Shown here in pieces: positions 11,010 through 19,395 of a stretch of DNA of 64,000 bases. Position numbers and translations under genes: made by a program. The stretch's first letter is position 1. Each line of letters begins with the position of its first letter. Source of the stretch: Sphingomonas aurea (GTDB lineage: Bacteria > Pseudomonadota > Alphaproteobacteria > Sphingomonadales > Sphingomonadaceae); NCBI RefSeq assembly GCF_030678875.1, contig NZ_JAUUDS010000001.1, positions 124,001 through 188,000 on the forward strand, given 5' to 3'. Under the pieces are notes generated by a model, which saw only the letters and a list, made by a program, of their open reading frames with translations, had not been told where the DNA came from and did not search any database.

Positions 11010-12689
11010 ATGGTTGGCGGGATGACGCGATGGATCGGGAGGCTGGCGCTGGCGCTGGCCTTTGTCGTCTCATGGACGCAACCGGCATGGGCGGCGGCTC
11101 CGGGCGGCCGCGACATCGCCCTGTGCGTCCTTCCCGCGGCCACTGGCATGACCCCCGCTGCGCTGTTCGCCCGGCCCGACCGGTTCGAGTGCGCCACGCC
11201 GCAGCGCTTCTATGGTCCGGGCAATTTCTGGGTCATCTCGGCGCCGCTGTCGGGCGAGCCGGTGGATGTGGTGCGGAGTGCCAGTGTGTGGCAGGATCGG
11301 GTCACGCTTCATATCCTGTATGCCGACGGCGCCATACGTCGAACCGGGTTTACCAGCGCGACGACGAGCGCGCGGATGGGCATGGGCACGCGGATCGAGC
11401 TGCCCGTGTCGCAGCGTGCCGTGCCGGCGGTGCGGCTGCTGTGGCATGTCGAGGGGGCGGGCAATCTGCGCGGCATCATCCTGGGCGCCAATGTCGGCAC
11501 CGCGGCCGACAGCCGCCGCGCGGAACTGGCGCTGGGCACCTTCTACGCCGCGTTCGCCGGGCTGATCGGCGGGTTGCTGATCTACAATCTCGCGCTGCTC
11601 GTCGCGCTGCGACAGGCGTTCCAGGCGGCGTATTGCGGGCTGCTCGCCAGCCTGCTCGCCTATGCCGCCTCGACATCGGGGATGCTCAGCCGCTGGTTAC
11701 CGCTGCTCGACAATAACGACCGGCTGCGGCTGAACGCGATCCTGCTCGCGATCTGCGCGTCGTCGGTGCTGATGTTCGCGCGGTATTTCTTCGAGCGGCG
11801 GGTATTCGCCGGCTGGCTCGGCCTTGTCGCGCATGGGGTCATTGCCGGGTTGCTGGTGTCGAACATGGCCTTTGCGGTGCTGGCGCCGCGGCACATCCTG
11901 ACGCTGGATCACTTCGTCACCGCCAGCTACGTCCTGCTGATCCTGCTGGTCCCGGCCGTGCTGATCCAGGCGTGGCGGCAGCGCAGCAACTATCTGTGGC
12001 TGTTCGCGATCGCCTGGGGCGTGCCGATCGTCTGCTCGGGCCTGCGCGTCGCGCACGGGCTGGGCTGGATCGGCTGGTCCTTCTGGCTCGACCAGTCGAC
12101 GATCATGTCGATGGGCCTGGAAGCGCTGCTGTCGAGCATCGGCATCGCCTATCGCCTGCGCCTTCTCCAGCGACAGCGTGACCATGCCCGCGAGCAGGAA
12201 CTGGTCGCCCGCGCGCTGGCCGATGCCGATCCGTTGACCGGGCTGCTCAACCGCCGCGCGTTCCTGCACCAGGCGATCGGGCAGGCGGGCGAGCAGACGC
12301 TGCTGATCGCCGACCTGGACCATTTCAAGGGCGTCAACGAGACGATCGGCCATGACGGCGGCGACGAGGTGCTGCGCAGCTTCGCGCGCACCCTCGTCTC
12401 CGCAGTGCCCGCCGGCGCGCTGGTTGCGCGACTCGGCGGGGAGGAGTTCGCCGTCGTCGCCCCGGCCGATGCCGGCATGGTGCCCGGCGCTATCCTGCAT
12501 GCGCTGCGCAGTGCGCGGATGCCGTACGACATGCGGGTCACCACCAGCATCGGCACCTGTTCGGGGCCGCTGCTGCGCGAGACGGACTGGAAGTCGCTCT
12601 ATCGCCAGGCCGACCGTGCGCTCTACGCCGCCAAGGCCGCCGGGCGCGACCGGGCGAGGGACGCCGCCACCCTGTCGTTCGCGGCGTGA
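11010..12689 (+). CDS. 7TM-DISM membrane diguanylate cyclase (GGDEF)
   Basis: A 559-residue inner-membrane protein predicted to make cyclic di-GMP. A signal peptide (residues about 5-28, ending WAA) is followed by a periplasmic DISM-type sensory domain (about 30-175), seven hydrophobic segments (about 180-385) and a C-terminal GGDEF domain from about 410. The catalytic motif is GGEEF near residue 476, with upstream DLDHFKGVNETIGHDGGDEVL, so the cyclase is probably active. The RxxD inhibitory site normally five residues before the motif is not present, suggesting no product feedback. The ATG at 11010 or the one at 11022 may be used. The sensed ligand is unknown; DISM domains often bind carbohydrates. 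Confidence 0.88.
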   Translation: MVGGMTRWIGRLALALAFVVSWTQPAWAAAPGGRDIALCVLPAATGMTPAALFARPDRFECATPQRFYGPGNFWVISAPLSGEPVDVVRSASVWQDRVTLHILYADGAIRRTGFTSATTSARMGMGTRIELPVSQRAVPAVRLLWHVEGAGNLRGIILGANVGTAADSRRAELALGTFYAAFAGLIGGLLIYNLALLVALRQAFQAAYCGLLASLLAYAASTSGMLSRWLPLLDNNDRLRLNAILLAICASSVLMFARYFFERRVFAGWLGLVAHGVIAGLLVSNMAFAVLAPRHILTLDHFVTASYVLLILLVPAVLIQAWRQRSNYLWLFAIAWGVPIVCSGLRVAHGLGWIGWSFWLDQSTIMSMGLEALLSSIGIAYRLRLLQRQRDHAREQELVARALADADPLTGLLNRRAFLHQAIGQAGEQTLLIADLDHFKGVNETIGHDGGDEVLRSFARTLVSAVPAGALVARLGGEEFAVVAPADAGMVPGAILHALRSARMPYDMRVTTSIGTCSGPLLRETDWKSLYRQADRALYAAKAAGRDRARDAATLSFAA

Positions 12690-12727
12690 TGTTGCGCAGC
12701 ATCGCGACCCTGCTTACACCAATGTAA

Positions 12728-14416
12728 ATGACCGACGCGCAGCCCTGGGCCGACCATTACCGCCACCCCGTCGCCTGGGACTGGAGCCCCGAGCCACAGT
12801 CGATGATCGCCCTATTTGAGCGATCGGCAGAACGGCATGGCGCCGCGCCGCTGATCGACTTCATGGGGCGGCACTACAGCTATGCCGAGACGCTGGACGG
12901 GGCGAACCGGGTGGCGTGCGGGCTGGCGGCGCTGGGCTATGGGCCGGGCGACCGGATCGGGCTGTTCCTGCCCAATGTCCCCCATTACCTAGCCGCCTAT
13001 TACGGCATCCTGAAACTGGGTGCGACGGTAGTGAACTTCTCGCCCCTCTACACGGCCGCGGAGCTGGCGGATCAGGTGGCGGACTCAGGCACGCGGCTGC
13101 TATTCACCCTGTCGGCGACCGCGCTGCTGCCGACCGCGCTGGCGGTGCTGGAGCGCAGCGCGCTGGAGCGGCTGGTGGTCGGTTCGATCGCGGGCGCGCT
13201 GCCGCCCGCCAAGTCGATCCTCTACCGCCTGATGCGCCGTGCGGAGGTGACGACGCCCCCGCGCGACGAGCGGGTCATCGCCTTCTCTCGCCTGATCGCC
13301 AACCGGGGCACCTGCGCCACGCCGGCGATCGACATCGATCGCGACGTCGCGCTGATCCAGTATACCGGCGGCACGACCGGCGTGCCCAAGGGCGCGATGC
13401 TGACCCATCGCAACCTCGCCGCCAATGCGCAGCAGGTCGCCGGGCTCGATCCGGAGCGCGGCAAGACCGTCGACCGGATCATGGGGGTGCTGCCGCTGTT
13501 CCACGTCTTCGCCAATACCTGCGTGCTGAACCGCACCGTGCTGACCGGCGGCGAGATCGTGATGCTGCCGCGCTTCGAGGCGGGGCAGGTGCTGGCGGCG
13601 CTGCACCGGACCAAGGCGACGTCGATGCCGGGTGTGCCGACCATGTACCAGGCGCTGCTCGACCATCCGAAGACGGCGGCGACCGACTTCTCGTCGCTGC
13701 GCATCTGCGTATCGGGTGGCGCGCCGCTGGCGGTGGAGTTGAAGGAGAAGTTCCGCAGTGTGACCGGCGCCACGCTGGTCGAGGGGTACGGCCTGTCGGA
13801 AAGCTCCGGCGTGGTGTCGTGCAACCCGTATCAGGGTGAGGGGCGGGCGGGCAGCATCGGCCAGCCGGTGCCCGGCACCGCGATCCGCCTGCTCGACAAG
13901 GAAGACCCCACCCGCGCCGCGCCGCCGGGCGAACCGGGCGAGATCGCGGTGTCGGGCCCGCAGATCATGAAGGGGTACTGGAACCGCCCTGACGCCGATG
14001 CGGAGGTGTTCGTCACCGACGCCGAGGGCCGCCGCTGGCTGCGCACCGGCGATGTCGGCGCGATCGACGCGGATGGCTTCGTGCGGGTGGTCGACCGGCT
14101 GAAGGACATGATCGCGGTCAGCGGCTTCAAGGTCTTTCCCAGCCAGATCGAGGCGATCCTGCACCACCACCCGGCGATCAAGGAGGCGCTCGTCATCGGC
14201 CTGCCGGACCCGTATCGCGGCGAGCACCCGCGCGCCTATGTGGTGCTCGAACAGGACATGGCCGTGACCGGTGAGACGCTGTGCGCCTGGCTGAACCCGC
14301 AGCTCGGCCGGCACGAGCGGGTCGATGCCGTGGTGGTGCGCGACGCCCTGCCCAAGACCATGATCGGCAAACTGAGTCGCAAGGACCTGCTCGCCGAGGT
14401 GCTGGCGGACACATAA
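12728..14416 (+). CDS. Long-chain fatty acid--CoA ligase (FadD-like)
   Basis: A 562-residue AMP-forming acyl-CoA synthetase that activates carboxylic acids through an acyl-adenylate. The P-loop YTGGTTGVPKGAML is near residue 217, the VEGYGLSESSGV adenine-binding motif near 352, and TGDVGAIDADGFVRVVDRLKDMI (ANL hinge) near 440; the catalytic Lys is in KTMIGKLSRKDLL close to the end. These patterns match the long-chain/dicarboxylate CoA ligase group. It starts 38 bp after the GGDEF gene. A small inverted repeat, TTACA-N4-TGTAA, abuts the ATG, and no ribosome binding site is visible. Chain-length preference cannot be read from sequence. Confidence 0.9.
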   Translation: MTDAQPWADHYRHPVAWDWSPEPQSMIALFERSAERHGAAPLIDFMGRHYSYAETLDGANRVACGLAALGYGPGDRIGLFLPNVPHYLAAYYGILKLGATVVNFSPLYTAAELADQVADSGTRLLFTLSATALLPTALAVLERSALERLVVGSIAGALPPAKSILYRLMRRAEVTTPPRDERVIAFSRLIANRGTCATPAIDIDRDVALIQYTGGTTGVPKGAMLTHRNLAANAQQVAGLDPERGKTVDRIMGVLPLFHVFANTCVLNRTVLTGGEIVMLPRFEAGQVLAALHRTKATSMPGVPTMYQALLDHPKTAATDFSSLRICVSGGAPLAVELKEKFRSVTGATLVEGYGLSESSGVVSCNPYQGEGRAGSIGQPVPGTAIRLLDKEDPTRAAPPGEPGEIAVSGPQIMKGYWNRPDADAEVFVTDAEGRRWLRTGDVGAIDADGFVRVVDRLKDMIAVSGFKVFPSQIEAILHHHPAIKEALVIGLPDPYRGEHPRAYVVLEQDMAVTGETLCAWLNPQLGRHERVDAVVVRDALPKTMIGKLSRKDLLAEVLADT

Positions 14417-14564
14417 ATCCCTCCCTGCAAGGGGAGGTGACAGCCCGCAGGGCAGACGGAGGGTGTCGCCGGTCGAAGGTGCGCATCGTCTCGCCAGCGC
14501 GGACACCCCTCCACCACCGCTTCGCGGCGTTCTCCTGCCCGTGCAGGGGGAGGAGCTTTGACCC
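14417..14564. repeat. Palindromic intergenic repeat, family A
   Basis: Starts AATCCCTCCCTGCAAGGGG and ends GTGCAGGGGGAGGAGC, with inner parts ACGGAGGGTGTC and GACACCCCTCCACCACCGC that can pair. The same plan is seen at 16264 and 30325. It separates the acyl-CoA ligase from xseB. Confidence 0.7.
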
Positions 14565-14604
14565 GATCCTTGCCACCCGAAACCCCATGCCGCATAGCGC
14601 GGGC

Positions 14605-14850
14605 ATGGATAATGACACGCCGGTGGACGACCTCTCGTTCGAGGACGCGTTGAAGGAACTGGAGCGGATCGTCGGCCGGCTGGAAAGCGGCGACGCCACG
14701 CTCGACGAATCGATCCGCCTCTATGAGCGGGGCGACCGGCTGCGCGCGCGCTGTGCCGACCGGCTCGACGCGGCGCAGGCCCGGATCGAGGCGATCCGGC
14801 TGGATGCCGAGGGCAAGCCCGCCGGCACGCGCCCCTTTGCCGCCGGCTGA
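14605..14850 (+). CDS. xseB: Exodeoxyribonuclease VII small subunit
   Basis: An 81-residue protein, the usual length for XseB, which with several copies per XseA makes the single-strand-specific exonuclease VII. The family pattern is clear: LSFEDALKELERIVGRLESGDATLDESIRLYERGDRLRARC, two helices forming a hairpin. An in-frame ATG also lies 6 codons upstream; 14605 is preferred because homologues start close to the acidic DDLSFE segment. The ispA start lies 7 bp beyond the stop, giving the xseB-ispA linkage seen in many proteobacteria. The large subunit xseA is not in the window. Confidence 0.92.
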   Translation: MDNDTPVDDLSFEDALKELERIVGRLESGDATLDESIRLYERGDRLRARCADRLDAAQARIEAIRLDAEGKPAGTRPFAAG

Positions 14851-14857
14851 TCCTGCG

Positions 14858-15757
14858 ATGACCAGCCTGCCCATGCTGCTGACCGACGCCGTCGCCGATG
14901 TCGGCGCAGAGATCGACCGCCGTTTCGACACGCTGCTGGCCGTCCCCGACGATCCGCGCGCCGGCCTGTACCAGGCGATGCGCCACGCCGCGATCGGCGG
15001 CGGCAAGCGGCTGCGCCCGCTGCTGGTGATGGCGACCGCCGACCTGTTCGCGGTCGATCGCAACTGCGCCGCGCTGGTCGGCACCGCGATCGAGGCGATC
15101 CACGTCTATTCGCTGATCCATGACGATCTGCCGGCGATGGACGACGACGCGATGCGTCGCGGCAAGCCGACCGTCCACAAGGCGTTCGACGAGGCGACCG
15201 CGATCCTGGCCGGCGACTGCCTCCACGCGCTGGCGTTCGAGGTACTGGCCGATCCGCGCACCCATGCCGATCCGTTCGTCCGGTCCGAGCTGGTGCTGGA
15301 TCTGGCGCGCGCCGCCGGTCCTTCAGGCATGGCGGGCGGGCAGATGATGGATCTGGAGGCAGAGCGCGCGCGCTTCGACCTGCCGACCGTCACCCGCTTG
15401 CAGCAGATGAAGACCGGCGCGCTGATCTGTGCCGCCGTCGAGGCGGGGGCGATCCTGGGCCGCGTGCCGCCGGAAGGGCGGACGCACCTGCGCGGCTATG
15501 CCCATGATCTGGGCCTCGCCTTCCAGATCGCCGACGACCTGCTCGACGTCGAGGGCGACGAGGCGCTGGTCGGCAAGACGCTGCGCAAGGATGGCGAGGC
15601 GGGCAAGGAGACATTCCTGTCGCTGCTGGGCGTCGACCGTGCGCGCGAGCAGTGCCGGATGCTGGTCGAACAGGCGGTCGGCCACCTGCGCTCCTATGGG
15701 CCAGAGGCGGACCTGCTGCGGGCGATCGCGCGGTACGTGGTGGAACGCGACCGGTGA
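14858..15757 (+). CDS. ispA: Polyprenyl (farnesyl) diphosphate synthase
   Basis: A 299-residue cytoplasmic prenyltransferase that condenses IPP with DMAPP/GPP, supplying farnesyl diphosphate for undecaprenol, quinones and carotenoids. Both aspartate-rich motifs are present: HDDLPAMDDDAMRRGKPTVHK near residue 87 and FQIADDLLDVEGD near 223; GGGKRLRP near 48 and the QMKTGAL segment are also conserved. The residues ahead of the first motif (VYSLI) suit a farnesyl-length product, but chain length is an inference. The stop overlaps the GTG start of coaD by 4 bp. Confidence 0.93.
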   Translation: MTSLPMLLTDAVADVGAEIDRRFDTLLAVPDDPRAGLYQAMRHAAIGGGKRLRPLLVMATADLFAVDRNCAALVGTAIEAIHVYSLIHDDLPAMDDDAMRRGKPTVHKAFDEATAILAGDCLHALAFEVLADPRTHADPFVRSELVLDLARAAGPSGMAGGQMMDLEAERARFDLPTVTRLQQMKTGALICAAVEAGAILGRVPPEGRTHLRGYAHDLGLAFQIADDLLDVEGDEALVGKTLRKDGEAGKETFLSLLGVDRAREQCRMLVEQAVGHLRSYGPEADLLRAIARYVVERDR

Positions 15758-16263
15758 CGGCCCGGATCGGCGTCTATCCCGGCACCTTCGACCCGCTGAC
15801 GCTGGGTCACATGGACATCATCCGGCGCGGCGCGACCCTGGTCGACCGGCTGGTCGTCGGCGTCACCACCAACCCGTCCAAGTCGCCGATGTTCACCCTT
15901 GCCGAGCGGATGGAGACGGTACGCCGCGAGGTCGCCGGCATCCCGGCGGCGATCGACGTCGTCGCGTTCGATTCGCTGCTGATGGATTTCGCCACGCGCG
16001 AGGGGGCGACGGTGATCGTTCGCGGGCTGCGCGCGGTCGCCGATTTCGAGTACGAATATCAGATGGCCGGCATGAACCAGCAGCTGAACCGCAACGTGGA
16101 GACGGTGTTCCTGATGGCCGATGTCGCGCTCCAGCCGATCGCCAGCCGGCTGGTCAAGGAGATCGCGCTCTATGGTGGCGACGTGTCGAAATTCGTGACG
16201 CCGACGGTGTGCCAGGATCTGGTCGCTCGCGTCGAGACGCTGGGGCGCAGGGGCACCCCTTAA
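15754..16263 (+). CDS. coaD: Phosphopantetheine adenylyltransferase
   Basis: Transfers AMP from ATP to 4'-phosphopantetheine, the fourth step of coenzyme A synthesis. The 169 residues begin VTARIGVYPGTFDPLTLGHMDII, containing the TFDP and LGH nucleotidyltransferase signature; VRGLRAVADFEYEYQMAGMN and the FLMADVALQPIASRLVKEIA segment, which replaces the ISST motif, are family features. GTG is the start because the stop of ispA (GTGA overlap) and the conserved N-terminus fit; no ATG lies nearby. Translation is probably coupled to ispA. Confidence 0.95.
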   Translation: MTARIGVYPGTFDPLTLGHMDIIRRGATLVDRLVVGVTTNPSKSPMFTLAERMETVRREVAGIPAAIDVVAFDSLLMDFATREGATVIVRGLRAVADFEYEYQMAGMNQQLNRNVETVFLMADVALQPIASRLVKEIALYGGDVSKFVTPTVCQDLVARVETLGRRGTP

Positions 16264-16404
16264 ATCCTCCCCTGCCAGGGGGGGGGGACCGCCAGCCGTA
16301 GGCTGGTGGTGGAGGGGGATCGCCACGCGCGGAGCGCTTGGGGAGAGCCCCCGCCACCACCGCTTCGCGGCGGTCCCCCTCCCCGTGCCGGGGAGGATCT
16401 TTGA
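16264..16404. repeat. Palindromic intergenic repeat, family A
   Basis: AATCCTCCCCTGCCAGGGG at the left and CCCGTGCCGGGGAGGATC at the right are inverted relatives. Internal segments ACCGCCAGCC...GGTGGTGGAGGGGG and CCACCACCGCTTCGCGG can also pair. It ends 42 bp before the cobalamin riboswitch and may act as the terminator region after coaD. Confidence 0.7.
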
Positions 16405-16446
16405 GGAACGTTGACCCGTGCCGCCCGTGCGGCTAACCGCGGCGGC

Positions 16447-16621
16447 GTGACGGGTTCCTCGTGATGAGGATCAAAAGGGAAGCCGGTGAGCGGATGTCCG
16501 CGAACCCGGCGCTGTCCCCGCAACTGTGACCGGCGAGCCGCCGCCCGACGATGCCACTGGTGAGAACCGGGAAGGCAGGGCGATGCGCGACGACCCGGAA
16601 GCCAGGAGACCTGCCCGTCAC
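16447..16621 (+). ncRNA. Cobalamin riboswitch (B12 box)
   Basis: The 5' and 3' ends pair (GTGACGGG at 16447 with CCCGTCAC at 16614). In order it contains AAAAGGGAAGCCGGTG, CCCGCAACTGTGACC, GCCACTGG, CGGGAAGGC and the B12 box CCGGAAGCCAGGAGACCTGCC (split here: CCGGAAGCCAGG then AGACCTGCC). These are the conserved blocks of the AdoCbl riboswitch class. It precedes btuB by about 115 bp, so adenosylcobalamin should repress the operon. Downstream, CGCCC...GGGCG near 16690-16705 could form the expression-platform hairpin. Confidence 0.95.
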
Positions 16622-16735
16622 GGTCGATCCATCGCGCCGGCGGGAGCACCGGAGCGGACGAGGCTATATCCTCGAGCGAGCGACGCCCCCCGGCCGGGCG
16701 CAATGGTGCGCACGGCCGTGACGAGGACGTGCCCG

Positions 16736-18607
16736 ATGCTGAAATACCTGTTGCTGTCCACCGCCCTGCTGGCCGCACCCGCCGCCGCGCAGAGCCTGGA
16801 CCAGCCCGAAACCACTGCCACGACCAGTGGTGACGACCAGATCGTCGTCACCGCCGCCCGCGCCGAACAGTCGGTGCGCGAGGTCGGGCAGGCGATCACC
16901 GTCATCAACCGCGACGAGATCGAGCGCCGCCAGACCGTGGTCATCGCCGACCTGCTCGCCACCACCCCCGGCGTGACCGTGACCCGGACCGGGTCGATCG
17001 GCGGCCAGACCAGCCTGCGCATCCGCGGGGCCGAGGCCGACCAGACTTTGGTCGTGATCGACGGCGTGCGCGTCAACGATCCGTCGGCGCCCGGCGGCGG
17101 CTTCGACTTCGCCAACCTGCTCTCCTCCTCGGTCGAGCGGGTCGAGATCCTGCGCGGGCCGAACTCGGTGCCCTGGGGCAGCCAGGCGATCGGCGGCGTC
17201 GTCAACATCATCACCCGTGCTCCGACCGAGGGCTTCTCGGCGCGCGCCAATGCCGAATACGGCTATGCCGACCAGGCGTTCGCCAGCGCCGGCGTGGCGG
17301 GTGGCACCGGCGCGCTCAGCGGATCGCTGACCGGCGGCTTCCTGCGCACCGATGGCATCTCCGCCGCCGCCAGCGGCAGCGAGCGCGACGGATATCGCCA
17401 GTACGGCGCCAATGGCCGGCTGGGGCTGGAGATCGCGCCGGGCATCGGCATCGACCTGCGCGGCTGGTACGCGCACAGCCGCGCGCAGATCGACGGCTTC
17501 TCGAACAGCCCGCCCTATGGCCTGATCGATGCCGACGAATATTCCAAGTCGCAGGAAATCTATGGCTATGCCGGCGTCCATGCCGATACCGCCGATGGCC
17601 GGTTGCGCAACCGCGCCGCCTTCACCATCGCCGACATCAACCGCGACAACTACCTGACCCAGGCGAGCGCCGAGCCCTATTTCGGCGGTCGCGGCCGGTC
17701 GCAGCGCTATGAATATCAGGGCGATTTCCGCATCGTCGAGCAGGCGCGCCTGATCGCCGGGGCCGAGCATGAGGACAGCCGCTACCGCGACGGCGACACG
17801 GTCGAGAAGACCGGCATCACCAGCGTCTATGGCGAGCTGATCGTGAAGCCGATCACCGCGCTGACGGTGACCGGCGGAGTCCGCTATGACGATCATCGCC
17901 GCTTCGGCGACCGCACCACCTTCGGCGCCGACGCGGCGCTGGCGCTGGGCGAGGGGACGACGATCCGCGCCAGCTATGGCGAGGGGTTCAAGGCGCCGTC
18001 GCTCTATCAGCTGTACAGCAGCATCGGCAACGAGGCGCTGCGGCCGGAGACGGCGCGCAACGTCGATGTCGGCGTCAGCCAGTCGTTCCTGGGCGGTGCG
18101 GCGCGGGTCGGCGCGACGTGGTTCCACCGCAACACGCGCAACCAGATCGACTTCGACCTCGGCACCTTCACCTATGGCAACATCGCCCGCGCGCGCGCGC
18201 AGGGTGTGGAGTTCGAGATCGCGCTGAAGCCGGTCGAGGCGCTGACCTTCACCGGCAATTACAGCTATATCGACAGTGAGAACCGGTCGCCGGGCGCGAA
18301 TTTCGGTCGCGACCTGCTGCGCCGCCCACGCCAGACGGTGACCGCCAACATCGACTATCGCTTCCCGTTCGGCCTGTCGGTCGGCGGTACCGTGACGCAT
18401 ATCGGCGACAGTTTCGACAATGCGGCAAATACCGTGCGGCTCGACGGCTATGTGCTGGCAGGTATCCGTGCCGAGCTGCCGATCGCCGAGCGGCTGTCGA
18501 TCTATGGCCGCGTCGACAATCTGTTCGACGAGGATTACCGCGTCGTCACCGGCTACGGCGTGTTCGGCCGGGCCGCCTATGGAGGCGTGCGGGTGAAGCT
18601 GGGCTGA
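16736..18607 (+). CDS. btuB: TonB-dependent vitamin B12 receptor
   Basis: A 623-residue outer-membrane receptor taking up cobalamin with TonB energy. A signal peptide (about 1-19, ending AAAQ) precedes a TonB-box-like DQIVVTAAR, a plug domain with TSLRIRGAEADQTLVVIDGVRVNDPS and VERVEILRGPNSVPWGSQAIGGVVNIIT, and a 22-strand-type barrel; the C-terminal end (YGGVRVKLG) is less aromatic than usual. The ATG at 16736 has GAGG 9 nt upstream; the frame is open 70 codons further, but that part is the riboswitch. The cobalamin riboswitch in the leader is the main reason for choosing BtuB over other TonB receptors. btuF overlaps its stop by 1 bp. Confidence 0.93.
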   Translation: MLKYLLLSTALLAAPAAAQSLDQPETTATTSGDDQIVVTAARAEQSVREVGQAITVINRDEIERRQTVVIADLLATTPGVTVTRTGSIGGQTSLRIRGAEADQTLVVIDGVRVNDPSAPGGGFDFANLLSSSVERVEILRGPNSVPWGSQAIGGVVNIITRAPTEGFSARANAEYGYADQAFASAGVAGGTGALSGSLTGGFLRTDGISAAASGSERDGYRQYGANGRLGLEIAPGIGIDLRGWYAHSRAQIDGFSNSPPYGLIDADEYSKSQEIYGYAGVHADTADGRLRNRAAFTIADINRDNYLTQASAEPYFGGRGRSQRYEYQGDFRIVEQARLIAGAEHEDSRYRDGDTVEKTGITSVYGELIVKPITALTVTGGVRYDDHRRFGDRTTFGADAALALGEGTTIRASYGEGFKAPSLYQLYSSIGNEALRPETARNVDVGVSQSFLGGAARVGATWFHRNTRNQIDFDLGTFTYGNIARARAQGVEFEIALKPVEALTFTGNYSYIDSENRSPGANFGRDLLRRPRQTVTANIDYRFPFGLSVGGTVTHIGDSFDNAANTVRLDGYVLAGIRAELPIAERLSIYGRVDNLFDEDYRVVTGYGVFGRAAYGGVRVKLG

Positions 18608-19395
18608 TGCGCCACGTCCTCCCCGCCCTCCTGCTGGCAGGCTGCGCTCCGGCCATTCCGGGGGGCGGGGGGATCGTGTCGGTCAATCCCTGCGCCGACG
18701 CCATGCTGGTGCGGCTGTTGCCGCCCGCCCGCATCGCCGCGATCAGCCATTACTCGCAGGACCCGGCCGCCACCTCGATCCCCCTGGACCTGGCGCGCCG
18801 GTTCCATGCCACTGCGGGGACGGCCGAGGAGGTGATCGCGCTCGCCCCCGACCTGGTCGTCGCCAGCAGCTTCACCGCGCCCGCGACCCGCGACGCCTAT
18901 GCACGCGCCGGGCTGAAGACGCTCTACCTCGACGCGCCGCAGACGATCGCGGCGAGCGAGGCGCAGCTGCGCCAGCTCGCCGCGGCGGTGGGTGCCAAGG
19001 CCGCAGGCGAGCGCGAGGTCGCGGCGATCGAGGTGGCGCTGCACGACACCGCGCCGCCGCCCGGCACGCGCCGCCCGACGGCGCTGCTCTACATCGCCGG
19101 CGATCTGGCGAACGGCGGCGGCACGCTGCTCGACGCGATGATGCGCCATGTCGGGCTGACCAACGCGGCGGCGCGTTACGGCCTGACCTTCACCGGCCGG
19201 CTGCCCGCCGAGACGATCGTCGCCCGCCCGCCGGATGTGATCCTCGCCCCGGCCGATGGCCGCGCCGCGGCGCTGCGGCAGCGATTGCTGCCCGATACGC
19301 CGGTCGTCCGCTTTCCGCGCGCGCTGGTCAATTGCGGCGGTCCGGCGATCGCACCGGCGCTGCGCCGGCTTGCCGCGATCAGGGCGGCGGCATGA
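18607..19395 (+). CDS. btuF: Cobalamin-binding periplasmic lipoprotein
   Basis: A 262-residue substrate-binding protein of the BtuF/FhuD type (helical-backbone fold). The N-terminus is a short lipoprotein signal with lipobox LLAGC at about residue 13. IVSVNPCADAMLVRLLPPARIAAIS and EEVIALAPDLVVAS are family patterns. It should pass cobalamin from BtuB to the BtuCD transporter. The start ATG overlaps the btuB TGA, and its stop overlaps the btuC ATG (ATGA), so translational coupling is likely. Confidence 0.9.
   Translation: MRHVLPALLLAGCAPAIPGGGGIVSVNPCADAMLVRLLPPARIAAISHYSQDPAATSIPLDLARRFHATAGTAEEVIALAPDLVVASSFTAPATRDAYARAGLKTLYLDAPQTIAASEAQLRQLAAAVGAKAAGEREVAAIEVALHDTAPPPGTRRPTALLYIAGDLANGGGTLLDAMMRHVGLTNAAARYGLTFTGRLPAETIVARPPDVILAPADGRAAALRQRLLPDTPVVRFPRALVNCGGPAIAPALRRLAAIRAAA

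Noticed and set aside
16526..16735. Upstream extension of the btuB frame
   Set aside because: These 70 codons lie in the cobalamin riboswitch and leader; the signal peptide begins at 16736 with a ribosome binding site.
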